This document shows, one piece after another, positions 24,700 to 38,200 of a stretch of 64,000 bases of DNA. A program made the position numbers and the translations under genes. Where the stretch lies: contig VZTI01003650.1 in the NCBI GenBank assembly GCA_013397865.1, forward strand, positions 404,791 to 468,790. The letters are read 5' to 3'. Below the pieces are notes generated by a model that worked only from the letters and a program-made list of their open reading frames with translations, had not been told where the DNA came from and ran no database searches. This stretch comes from Struthidea cinerea (Eukaryota > Chordata > Aves > Passeriformes > Corcoracidae). The first letter of the stretch is position 1. Each line of letters begins with the position of its first letter.

Positions 24700-27600
24700 A
24701 AGTATATACAAAGAAGCACATATCTCTTCATGCGCATGTAGTGAAAAATAATGTTTTGTAACTTCTTAAATGTATGCAAGTATACAAAGAAATTATTCAA
24801 AACTACTCATATTTAAATATATATGTGAAAGTATTTGTCTGAGTAACTGTACTGTATAACTGCTTATTATTCCATCAATGACCAAAAGGTGGTATCTACT
24901 ACTTGAAACACCAAACCAAACAACAGCAAAAAAATCACTTGGGTAACTTGTTCACTTTGGTTTGAATTTGGGAACTGTTAGTCACGGCTTTTGCACAAAT
25001 GAATAATCTCACTGGGAATGCTTTTGCTGAAGCATCTCCCTGCCATGGTGGCCTGTACTGTTTTGAGCTCTTCTTTTGCAGGTCCAACCTTCTTCTGTGT
25101 GCTTCAAAGCAAAAGTCTTTTTCCATAATGGATTCTGAATACTGTCTCAACATTTCCATTGCCACACAAACCATGTGTGGAAAGATGAGTAATATTTATT
25201 GCAAATTTGCATCTGTTTTGCTGATTGCTTTGCTTTAGTCAAGGCACACTGGGTACTTTAAGGAATAATTGCTATAGTTCATCACTGACAAGTGCGAGCC
25301 TGTTGAGTGTAACAAATCAGTAGAGGTTACTGGGATTATCCAGAGAAGCAAAAACTATTTTAGGGATGAAAATGGCTGAAAAAAAAAAAGGTATTAAGGG
25401 ATGTGATAAAGCAAATTGCTTTTTATATTTTGTGTGGAAAATTTGAATTGACACAGTACTACAGTGAGAAGGAGCGTCTTGAATGAAACGGGAAAGGGAC
25501 TCCTAAATGAATGAATTAGGTCACCATGAAGCTTGACCCTTAAAAGTAATGCATTAATAAAAAATCTTGGTAACAGTCTCACTGTATAAATGCTTTCATG
25601 GCACACCTGCTGTAGTCTGACAGTTTGATTTGACAGTTGATTACAATTATTTCAACATCCAAAATTATATGCTATAACAAGAAGTGCTGTATTCCAATAC
25701 TGAGACTACTAATTAAACACAACATCCTTATCTATATGTCTGACCTTCATTAAACTAAACCTAATTTAAAGCTAATCTCCTGCTACATTTAACAGAACAA
25801 TGCCACCTCCCAGAAATGTAGTAATTGGATGGAGGGGACTTCAACCATACATACTGTAACATGCTAATTTAACTCCCCAAACTAGCTTATTGACTATAAT
25901 GTAATACATAATAAAGGCTTCAGTTTAATAACAGGTGATCCTTGCATAAACAGAAATCTTTTTTTTTACATCCTTCAATAGTAGGAATATTATTTAAAAT
26001 TAGAACCAGCAGAAAAAAAAAAATCCTAATGCACGCACAAATCTGCAGGCAGAGTGACTGGCTCTGTGCTGTCCCACATCTTCTGACACCTGTAGCCATA
26101 TTTAAGAGACCCCCCCAAACACACTGAGGCTTTTGTATTCCTCGCTGTGTTTACATACACCATTAAGCTCACTCCGTAAGACGTTTTGAGACTCTGTGAG
26201 GGAACAGAAGAAGAGATGCAAAAGGTCATAAATCCACTTTCAGGGTCCTCATAGGATGCTTCCCGAAGTTCCACTTCACAGCTGCTACAGATCAGACACA
26301 GCTGCTTGGAAGGTGGGAAATGATGCCATTTTGTTCCAGCTGGTTTGGAAACCATGCAACACTGAAGACCAGACTATGTTTGATGAGAATCAGCAGGGGA
26401 GTGTAAGGGAAGCATTCAGCTTTAGTGCTGAGAGAAATAGCTTCAGCCCCTGAAAAAAAGTGACAGGAGAGCAGTTACATAAATTAATAAGAAACCTGTA
26501 TGTACTTCTATATTTGACTAAACACTAAAAGAGTAGAGGTATACTTACTGCTTGCTGTAAAAATTCACTTAAACCTGAAGATTAAACCTGTATTAAAACC
26601 TACATTAAAAAGCTTATACTTGAGTGCACACATATAAAAATATGCTGTATTCTGATTTTATGGTATTATTTCCTTTGAAACAGAATAATAAAACATTGAC
26701 CTATGCAAGACTGTAATACATCCACAGGCGGCACAAAGGCCATTCTTCCCTCAAAATATTTTTAAAAGACATGAAAAATGAAGGTCAAATGGGAAAAAAT
26801 GGTATGGAGATGAAATAATTTTCTTGGAGTTGTACAGCTGGCCAGTATTCATCCTGAAAATACATCTCAGGGAAGCCAAGTCCTAGTCCTGTCCTGTGAA
26901 TACTACTGAAATTTCTCTGCCAAAAATGCACACATAATTATGCACTGTAGAGTCTGAATGTGGAGAAATTGTACAAAATGAATCAGTGGGGTCTATTAAA
27001 GGAAAAAAGTGAAGAAAAACTTAAGCCTCCCGAAGAACTTGCTTATTCAAAATTATACACAAATCTCAGTAGTAATAGAATAGAAGATAGCAGAAAGCTA
27101 TCGAAGCGTACAGGATTTTGAGATGCTAGAAAAGCTGTCTCCATACACATAGGAATCAATAAGAAAATTTACAGTTCATATACCACAACAAGTATAGTGG
27201 AATAAAAGCTAATTTTTGTAGTCATATTTTGAAATTCTGTGGTTCTTTTTGATCTAAGAAAACTCTTAAATAATATTAATCGCATACCTCTGAAGTTGAT
27301 GCATGGTTTAGTGGGAAAACACCCACAAACTTCTGATTTTTTAAATCTTGTTAATATGGAAATTCATTCCCTTAAAAAATCAAGAGAGCTGGGAACTAGC
27401 AGTGTTGAGATCTGCAGCCGTTCCCACACTGAGCTACAGAATACGACAGTCACTGAATGATACGGGGCACACACAAAAATAAAACTATCACTGCTGCTAT
27501 CTGAAACATGGGCAGGGAGTACCCAGCGTCGTTACAGACAAAACTTTATACTCTAAATAACGCATTGAGAGAAATATGTGCCACCTGGATAGGGCTGATA

Positions 27601-28862
27601 CTGTCAGTGACAGCGGCAGATTTTCAGGGTGACAAGGTCCACTGAAGTCAATGGCAAAACAATTCTTGATTTAACAGTTCCCTTCCCTTTCCTCCTCTTG
27701 ACAATGTCACCTAAACAATTAAGGCCAGATTTACAAAGAAACTGTTGCACTTACATGTTTTCAGAATACGTGTGTTTTTTGCTAAATACTAATTACTTTC
27801 AACTTCATATTTAGGAATAACACAAAAGTGGCATGCAAACCAAATGGAAGAGGATCAAAGGAATGAAGTTTTATTTCTGCGGATGGCCCAAAATTTTCAT
27901 AATAACAGATAGCATAATTTTCTTAATTAAGTTTGGTGCATATTAGTGGCAACTTCTCGTGTTCCTGCTCTGAGTTCATGCATGGGAGACTGTTTCAGTT
28001 TTCCAGCCACAGCCTGCATAAGCCTGGAGTAACAACACCACTTGTCATCAGCACACAGGCCATAATTTGGGATCCTTTCACAGATTAGTTACTTGAGGCT
28101 CCAGATTACTTCCAAGAGTAGAAAATTCCATTTTAAAAATATGGAGCACAGTTAATATTCAAAAATATAAAATGATGAAGCAGTAGCAGAGTGACTTTTT
28201 GTGACAGTTCCACTGTTACATAGTTGAGAAAATAGTTTATCACCTCTTTGCATTTTGACCTCAGACCTGCATTTTCTATGAGCATTCATAGATTAAAATG
28301 CATTTTATGGACAAACTTATATTTTATCTGATGGCATGGGAATATAAATGGCATTACAAGGCATTTGAGATTCTATTCTGTTTCTACTACTACTGCAATA
28401 ACTCCACAGAAAGGCTTTGCAAATATTTTTAGATGAACACTTGTACGTCTTTTATGCTTTGTTTGCAATAAGCAAAGCCAATCCCTCAGGTCTCCCTCAT
28501 AAATAAAGGCTAGCCTCACATAATGGTTTGGTCATAAGGCTATTAAACTGAACTTTTCCCTTGAAATTTAATGAAAAAATTCCTTGATAAAAGCTGACTG
28601 GTGTACAGACTTACCCCTGTATTCTGGTTAATATTATTTCAACACCACAGTTTTCATAATTACACCTTTCAAATTCAGTTAATGATTTAAAAATGTGAAA
28701 CTGCTGGATCTCTTGTAGAGGTTTAATTTATTTCAGCAATAGCTAGGTGTAACCTATGGAGAAATATAACCCTACAACTTCTTACAATTCTATTTTTATC
28801 TAGCTCTACATGCCTGGAGCACTCATTCTCACTCCTTTGTAGTTACGTTTTTTACCTCTTTA

Positions 28863-29256
28863 TCAGTCTGTAGAGTCATTTGTTGTTCCATTACACTTTG
28901 TCTTTGGCTGGGTTTCAGCATTTGCCGAGTTCTGAAGTGATGAAACTTCTATGCATGTTCTATGTTCGGAGATTTCAAAGGACTTTGCAACATTTCCATC
29001 AAGAGACTTAGCTGAAAGTAGTACTTCACTTAGTTCCTGGTTATTATCCAATTCAACAGTGGCTGCATTTTCAGTCTCAGGGCTGCAGGATTTTGCAGAT
29101 CCTCCATCCAGTTCTGAATATGATTCACAGACAGAAATGCTGTCACAACAAGCTGAGTTTTGCATAAGAGGCCAAGCATCTGGAATGTCTCCACAGGTGG
29201 AGCGTGAAAGAGAACCAAGGAAAGCAGGAATCATTTCTCCAACAGAATCAGAAGCT
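28863..29256 (-). CDS. TNFRSF19: TNFRSF19 last coding exon (C-terminal cytoplasmic tail)
   Basis: The acceptor reads CCTTCTGCAG just upstream on the minus strand (AG at 29257-29258). The first base completes an arginine codon from the previous exon, and 130 further codons end in TGA at 28863-28865. The GEMIPAFLGSLSRS and DAWPLMQN blocks align with human TROY (GEMVPTFFGSLTQS, DAWPLMQN). After these the sequence is acidic, Ser/Thr/Asn-rich and much less conserved, and the extreme C-terminus does not resemble the human one. Confidence 0.93.
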
Positions 29257-32200
29257 CTGCAGAAGGATAAAAGGCACATGGTTTACAAAGCATTCCAGAA
29301 AATACTATCAGTATTGTAATTACTGTCATTTGTAATTATAGATATTTCAAGAAGGTTTAACAGGGTTGTATTAATACTCTAGAGACATCCTGTACAAAAA
29401 AAATTCTATTGAGAAGGAAAACAGTTTGTTCTTTGTCTGGAAATGACAAAAGCTCTGGTGAACACTACTTCAGACAGTGAATCCAGGATTCCAGTGAATC
29501 CAGGATTTCTGACCATGAACAACCCCCAACAGTTGGTGTTGTTTATGGTCAGAAATATGACAAAAAATACTATTGTAGTGTTCAGACACAAACACTATCA
29601 CAAAGAAGAAGGATTTTGTTTTTTCTCAGTGTATGCGGAGGGGTGTATTAAGACAAGATGTAACAGGCTCAAAGTGCAGCAACAAAGATGGTTGGGCAGA
29701 CTCTGGAATCTTCAACACTAGGGGGGGTTTGGTTGTTTTTTGTTTGTGTTTGTTTTTTCCCCAAACCCTAGACAGACAGATATCTAATAGAAGTAAAAGA
29801 AGTAAAGTGGCTTCAGACTGGGAGAATGGAACAGGCAACAAGACTGCTTGAAACTTTGTGTTTGCTTTAAACCTGACAATGCATTCACTTTAGATTTTCC
29901 ATTTTGTTCTGTCCAGCCCTCAAAATGTGAAAAGTTTTTCTCCTATTCTCTTTCACATGGAAAGAACATAATATTAAAGAAGGGCAAGCATTATTTTTAT
30001 TTTATGGAAAATGGAAGAAAGTAGAAGTGGAAACTCAATATTATCTACCTCAAGTATATTTGAAGTGCATGATAATAGTGACATGTGCCAAACACTGTTA
30101 GAAGTCCAGTAGTGTTTTTCACTATATATACACCAAAATAAGTATTAAAAAAACCAGAAAGTTATAACAGTGTAATTTATTTCCAAAAACTGTCTACAGA
30201 TTTATAAAAATGCAAAGGCTATATTAAGTCTGACATGCAGTGTGACAAAACTCATCCCACATTAACATGCCTGTAACAGATTTTAAGTAGCCTTACTCAT
30301 TTCCAAAACATGATGCTTTAATGGCTTTGATAAACACACAAAGCATTTTCAGAGATGAGGCCAAAAGTCAGGACATTGCACCACAATTGAAGGAAATACA
30401 TTATTCTGGCAAAGGAAATTGGCACAAACTCCATTTCTACTGGAAGGAACCACAGGATCTTTGATGTCCACATAGCATGGATATTACAGTTATTTTTAAA
30501 GCCTTAACCAAAAGATTCCTCAAAAAGTACAAAACTCTCAATTTGTCAGCCTCAGTGGTATACAAGGGTGACTCAAGCTTGTCGGCATTTAAACAAGTTG
30601 TTAGAGAAAACTTAGATATTTGTGCTTAGGTCACTAAGTCACCTTGCACAAACAATACTTACGAAGAAGCTGCCTCTACATTTTTAGTTACATGTGGCCA
30701 TAAGAACAAAACAGCTCAAGCCAATTTAAACCTTATATGGAAAATTATCCTAGCTAAAAGAAATAAATACATCCTGTGTTAAAATCTGTAACCAGGAAAC
30801 TCTGAAGGACACCATAAATTTGATATATTTAGCTCATGGCCTTGCTGTAAAAATAACTACTCTACTACTGCACTTAGCTGATCAGGAGAAAATAAAGGTT
30901 AAAATCTGCTAGAAATTCAGAAATAATAGCTATTTCAAATCTTGCAGTCCTAAAAAGTTCCTAAAAAAAAAAATCTTCATGCCACTCGTAAACTGTACCT
31001 CAGTCCCCCCAGATTCACAGGTTTATGCAGCAACTTGCTAACCATTAGCAGAAGACAGGGTGACCAAAGCCTCTAAGGTACCACAGAGTAAAAGGACAAT
31101 TATCTGCTTGTCAGAGAAGCCACTTCTTCAGAGAAACCCACATATCAAGTCAGCATTTACTAAGTAATACTTAATTTTTTCACCATAAACCTGTTCTTGC
31201 ACAACATGGGATGATATGGCTACAGTTCATCAAAATCCCTCATTCCACTTCAAACAGCTGTTGTCTCTGTATAAATATTAATTTGATTGCATTAAAAAAA
31301 CCTTCATGTTTAATACACATTTGTAAAACTAAGTTACCTTTCATTAAGCGTGGTCTGTGAGTGGAAGGCACAGCTGTGACTGCTGTGCTCCATGCTACAG
31401 GTTTCATCACAGCACAGTGAGGGAATCAAGTGAACTGGTCCTAAGGAATGAAAATTAATTTAATAGTGTTAAAACTGTCAAAGCTCTGTATAAACTTAAC
31501 CTCTGTTCTTTTTCAAACTTGAGCATTAGTTTGCCAGCTACATTATAATACATGGATTGAGGAAAGAGATTTCTTGCGGTAAAACCAGCTTCTTTATTCC
31601 TTTAGAATTGAATTATTTATAAAAGCCAAGTCCTTTCTCCAGGAGTAATATAGAAGCCAGTCATGAGTATCTATTTTTTTAAATTAATTTTCTTCTCAGT
31701 TGAATACATGTAAGTGGAAGCATTCTGAGTTAAGCTATCAGGATGATATTTAAGCCTGTGCTTTTGTGTTAAATTACGTATTGCTTAATATCGTAACTGC
31801 GTCTGTTCTGATACGACTTCACAAAATGGCAAGTATTTGAATTGTCCAGGTTGTTAATGTCCTTTAGCATTCATACCATGTTCTTAGATAATCTTTGGTG
31901 AAGCTTTCACACTAATTTAAGTCTCAAAGACAGACGCAGTGCTATTTTTAACAGAAAGAAATGAGATAGACATTTTCATGGTTTTTTTCCAATTGAAGTC
32001 ACTGAAATGAATACAGGAAAAAACAAAACCCCCCAAATAGCTACTTAAAAATCCTTTCTACTTATTAAGAAATTAGCCTAGGACAAAGGGTAGTTTGACA
32101 GTATTAGCTCTGCAGTTAAATTTAATTGTCACAACTTAATTGTTAGATAAAACAAAGTCACCTTTCGGTAGACCTAACATACCACAGGTCTGTGATGTAC

Positions 32201-35200
32201 TTCTTTGGCACTGGCAACACGTTCTGTGCTCATATTCATTTAGCCGCGGTCTATCAAAACATGATAATTCAGAGCCATTGTAGTGAATGTCTTGAGATCT
32301 CAAAGACCCTTTGAACAAAGTGAATAAAAATCTGTTAGTGCTACCCTTTTTCCTGCTCAGAGCCTTCTATCTTCACAGGATGTGTAACTGTCATGCTATA
32401 AAGTATGTCCATACATTTTCCAGTTGAAAGATCCACACTCCCTGTGGCTTCCTATAACGTAAACCACAGATTTTGAAACAAACCCTTGAACAGCTGGTTC
32501 AACTACAGCCTCTTCTCAGAAGACAGCTGCTCTCATTTGGATTATTTGAGAGTATATCTTATTCACTGTTACATATATTGCAGTGTTTAATGATTCTCAG
32601 TGATCCCCATCTGAAGTTTTCCAGAGTCAGCTTTCAGCCACTGAGATTTTGTTTATATTCTCTTAAAGAGCTTTATATTAATAGCAGACTTCCTTTAATC
32701 TCTATAATTGTAGGCCAAGGCAAACGAGTTACTACACTTCCCTAAATGAAATTTGAATTCACTGTGTCAGAATTTCTCAAAACTCACATTGTAAAGCAAA
32801 TTCTAGGTTAGGAACAATTCTAACAATGCCTCTCTAAACCTTTTTATTTCTGCTTGTGTTGAAAGCAGCAATGACATCAACTCATCCTAGATATTATTCT
32901 CGTTTGGCATCCAGGGTTCATTAGATGCTATAAACATATTTTAATAAAAGTTTTATAAAACAATAAATGGGAACTAGAGTGCTTGTCACTTTTTTCTTTC
33001 TTAATTTAAATTAAGAGGCAGAAAAATGTTTATTATAAACAAATTACATTGATGAACTGTTACAGATTTAAAAGAAATTTACAAGTCTTTCTTAGGCATT
33101 TAATTCATCTTGAATATGCCCATAAAACCAAAACTCTTAAGGACAAATCTCTCATCTACACTGGCCACATTCATTATCTTGATGACCTAATCTGTGTTTC
33201 ATGATAGCACAGATCTTTCAAAGTGGTATTTCCACACTGACTTTGCAACTCTGTAATGTCCGATCTTGGATCATGAATGGTTCAAATGTATCAGTGCAGC
33301 ATCTAGCAGAGTACGGCATGCAATTGATGCAATTGGAGTATTTCTGGGCATTTACACAGCATTTTCCCAGTAGCAGCTGGAACTTCCACACTGGGCTGGC
33401 AAGCTTGGATGGAGTCCTGGGCTCTGCTACATTGCCCATCTCTATGCTAAATTTGCTTGAATAATGTAGGCATTTCATTTATTTACCTACAGAGAGATCT
33501 GCCAAACTAATACCACCCTGTAAGTATTACAAAGAAACAGTAATAATTGGAAACTCACAGCTTGGTTTCTTCTCCATGAACTGCCTCTTGCAATAGATAA
33601 CGCAAAGGATGAGAAGAGCCAAGAGCACTGTTGCAAGTGCACTGCAGATAACAGCTGCCAGAGCAGTGTCTCGAGGACTGGAAGCAGTTGAAGGGATCTT
33701 CACAAGATTTACCTTGGTGGTACCTGAAATATAATTAAATAATAATTAAGGCAAACTGCAGACATTTCCAGAATATAGTCATGTAAATGAAAATCTGGGA
33801 AACAGAGAAAGTTTGTGGCCCAGAAGAAAAGAGAATGTTTCATCTGCTACTGGATTAACATTAATTGCACATATAAATAGATATGATTACCAGCAACCTC
33901 AGTATGAAACAAAATCCTAGAAAAGATATATTGCAAAATATGTGATAATGAGTGGAGATGCACAAAGACACATTCAGACTGCCCGTGAGAATGGAATCAG
34001 ATCCTCACCATGAAAACAAAGACATCTGAATGTTTAATGTCACATGAATTTAATATGGAGAACATTTCCTAGTGTATAGTTGAGAGAGTGACCCACTAGA
34101 GGGAGTCACAAATACATGAACTTCCCTTAGGGAAACTTTCTGGGCACTGAGACACCCCCAGAAGTTCAAATGCTGTCAAAATTATGATCCTGCTTTGTTG
34201 CATATGTCATGACACCATGGTCATTTCCAAGATCAAACCTAGGATTTCAACTCTGACAACTTTTTTTCTTCAGTGATTTTTCTTTTAATACTAGATAATC
34301 CCTCTAGTCAACATTCAACAAATTGACTGTATACCAATATTAGTAAAGACTTAAGCGATGTTTCTAGCTTTGACAAATGTTACCTTTAGGTGGAAAGTGA
34401 AAAATATTTTTAAAGGATCCAAACTTTAACTACAATTGTTGAAACTATCTTAAATTATGTATTTTAGAATTAAATTATCTTTTAAACAACTTATGAATTT
34501 TGACAGCTTGCCTATTTCAATCCACTTTGAAGTCCTCCTAAATTCAATGAGAAAAAGGAATAAAACACAGAGTGTTTCTATGGCAGCAAATTTTTAAGAA
34601 ACCACAAACTGTATTTTACTAACTTACAAAAATAAGTTAATGCGCCTATTTACTCCAGAAGATATTTGGTTAAAACCTAAAGATTATAATATCCTAAGAA
34701 GTGGTCCATGCAGTAGTAAGTTTAAATTGTGAAATAAATGTCTGCCAGAGTATATTAAAACCTCTAATCAGATTGTACACAAATACAATTGTTCAATATC
34801 GTTACTGCAATTTCATAATGGTAGGAGTGAACTTCCTAGCTTAGTTAATGCAATCAGTGGAATTGTATTACTCAGGAATTTTCTGCAATAATTATGGTAT
34901 TTCCTCTACACACATCAAACATGGGCACTGAAGGGTTTGTGATACCATATCACTTTGTTATAACGCCTAGATTGACAAAACCTAGGCATTTTGAAAAATC
35001 AACTTAATTCTAAGTCTTTAGACCACCTAATGCCAAAGAAAACACTAACTTCTATGAGATAAAGAATCCAGAAAATTAAAGAAATAACCCACCAAACGTA
35101 TTAAATAAAAACGGTTTCTGTGGCTTACAGTATCATGTAGTTGCTAGTAAATGCGGTAATATAAAAAGGTGGAGAGATCAGATCGTGGGGCCATTATACA

Positions 35201-38200
35201 GAAGAAAGAAAGTTTAGTTGCTCATTTCCTGATTTCAGCATGAAGAGAAACAAGTGTTACCACATTTACATCTGCTTAAATATTTCCATTTACCTTCAAT
35301 TTGTACTATTATGTTCCACTGTCACATCAAAATCCGAAGAGCAAATTTATAGCAGATCTTTTTTATATGCTTTTGACTTCCTAAATGCACAGAGTGCAGC
35401 AACTGGAGAAAGTACAACAGAGAGACACAAAATGACTGAGGAACTGGAGATTCTCTCTCCTATGATCAAAGTTTGAGAGAGCTGGGATGGCTTGGGCCGG
35501 AAAAGGCTCAGGGGAACCACATCAATTTGTAGAAATCCTTGGAGAGAGTGTGCATAGAGGACAGAGCCAGGCTCTTTTCTCAGACCAGAGGTGATGGACA
35601 CAAACTCAAACACAGGAGGTTCCCTCTGAACATCAGGACACACTTCAATAACTCTGAGACTGACTGACCACTGGCACAGATACATTCTCTCTTACATAGT
35701 TATTACCTATCCATCTCCTCCTGTTCTTCCATAATTACTATTAATCACAGAACTAAGTTCTATGGCCTCTTTTCCAAATCTTCAATGTTAATTTTAAAGA
35801 AAATGTCATAATCTTTTTGTCATACCTTGCTCCTGCTCTTGGCAGGAGCACCTCAGTCTTCCACAGAGAAAGCTTTTTACTCAGTTATTAGGATTCTTGC
35901 TGCTGTAGTTTTAAGTTTATAGTTCTAGCAGACCGAAGAAATTTCTGCATGAAGTTCCAGGGCATCTGTGAGAAGCAGTAAATCTATATAAAAGCCTGTC
36001 TATATAGCAACGTGTGCTGGCTTCAGTGTGAAGATCAGACTCTGCTTTGGTATCAGGTTTTCAATTTTAGTCAACTGCTTGATCTAGTCTTTAGAAGGTT
36101 AAAGACAGACTGGACAAGTATTTAAAAACCAGACAATAAAAAACTCATCAGAACATCTTCAAATATTTTTCATATCAATATACCTATTTGTATTAATGTA
36201 CAGAAGAGAACAAAACAGTTCTTAGTAATTAGGACTTCATAATTTGCAGAAAAAAGAATGGCCAATTTTGAAGGGCAAAAAAGAAAGAGCAAAGGAGGTA
36301 AAGCTTCTATATTTTTGTCTCTCTTCATTTGCTCACAAAATACATGTATTTTCAAGTATGCTTACATATTATGTATTCTAGGAAAATATAAATTATATAT
36401 TTCTTTAATGCCCATCAGCAATATTCAAACTGGAAATACAGTGATTTCATTTTAAATAGGGATGGCAAGATTTAAAATTTTTTTAGCCATCTAGTTATTT
36501 AAGATTTGTTTTATTTGGTTGATTTTTTTTCACTTGAGAAAGCAATTTTCTATTCCTAAGAATGCCTACCACTCATCTTCACCTTCAAAGAACTTTTTGG
36601 AATAGTTACTATGAGCAGCCCATTGTAGTCTAGCTCTAATTATAATGATAGTGATCTTCCCTGCAGAGACCAACATTTCAGAAGTGGATTGCTATTGTAG
36701 AAGTGGCCCGTTGGGCATTGCTGAACTCTGCTTTCAGTGTTACTCAGACATGTACGCATTTTCATAAACTCTTTCTTTTCACAGACTTCATGGTCCCACT
36801 TCAGTAAAGCGAGGAGTTGCATTTTAAATTTAAACTTGTACTTACATCTATTAGATGATTACATGATTAAATTTAAATATGTAATTAAACACTTTGTGAA
36901 CTGAACACTGAATGTGATACATTCAGAAAAGAGGGAGGAGGTGCACACTGTTTTCTGATTCTGGGAAGCATGTGCATATTATCCACATTTTATTTAAGAA
37001 ATTGATTTCCTTTTTTAAGTCTTAGTTCTAACATATTCTGAATATGTGGTAATGTTGAAGAAGAATTACCCAAAATATCAAACTGTATCCTGCATAATTC
37101 TGAGCAGTAAGCCTAAGTACACATTCTTCCCTTAATTACCCAATATTACATTATAATGGCAGTGTATGCAAAGGTGTGGTCCTTAAAAGCAAGTAAAGTT
37201 TCTGTTAATCCAAGACAGTTAAACAGCAGTAACTCAGCTAATACGGAACATATGAATCCCAGCTGCATCACTAAAATTTCTGCCAATAAACAGAAAAGCT
37301 GAATTTTTGGCCTATTATACCAAACAACAAGAGACAGGGCAAAATGTAAAAATACTTCCTTTGTCACTTATTTCATGTTTATTTTCTCCATTTTTTTTTT
37401 TCCAGAACCATGATTAATTACAGTCGCTACTGGAATCAGCAAACCTAAAAGAAAGCTTTTTGTGGTAGATCAACCATGTGAAAACAGAACTTGCAACATT
37501 GTATGTTTCTTCCATGCATACAGGAAATACATAATAATTACTAAAGTTGAGGAGAATAAAACATGGAATATTATGTTTGGGTTTCTTTCTCAACACATCA
37601 AGTCTATGCTAACCTAAAGACAGTTTACTCAGAATAGCAAACTAATCCAAACTGCACTTAGAAAGCAGTAACATGGTAACATTGGACAGAGTGCCATCTG
37701 TTACAATCAGGATTGAAAGTAAGATGCAAAGGTTAAAATGTTACTAATTCCTGGAATATGGGTATTCCTGGTTGACACGGGACAGGAGCCTATTAGAAAA
37801 ACTGTTTGCCCGTTACCTTTATGTTGAATGGCCCAACTCAGTGGTATCAACCTTAATTTGACAAGAATTAAGGGCTCAGACATACCCTCAAGTTATGTAA
37901 TTTAACAAGTTACTGCCTGTCAGCTGAACTGCAGTGGCTATCTCTATGTGTGCTTGATCCACAGAAAAGGCAAGCCAATGTAAGGCAATGCGGCTTACTT
38001 TGAAATTCCTTCATTTTGAAAAAAAAACCCCAAATTTGAAGATGTTTATATTAATTTAAAAGTAAGAAGGCAGTATGTTTACCTAACCCCAGACAAGCAA
38101 AAGGATGTATTATATATATAGACAATTCAGATACTACATGCATGAGATTTGTATATAGATAAAATACTTATGTTTTATATAATACTGAGCATTAACATAA

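Larger units (their letters stand above)
24175..28862 (-). other. TNFRSF19: Candidate long 3' UTR of TNFRSF19
   Basis: This region lies between the TGA stop of TNFRSF19 (28863-28865) and a well-formed poly(A) site near 24175-24194, read on the minus strand. It is A+T-rich, lacks CR1 or LTR insertions that I can see, and contains no gene. Earlier AATAAA hexamers on the same strand lie at 28727-28732, 27870-27875 and 25195-25200, so shorter forms are possible. The length (about 4.7 kb) is an inference from the last signal. Confidence 0.5.
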
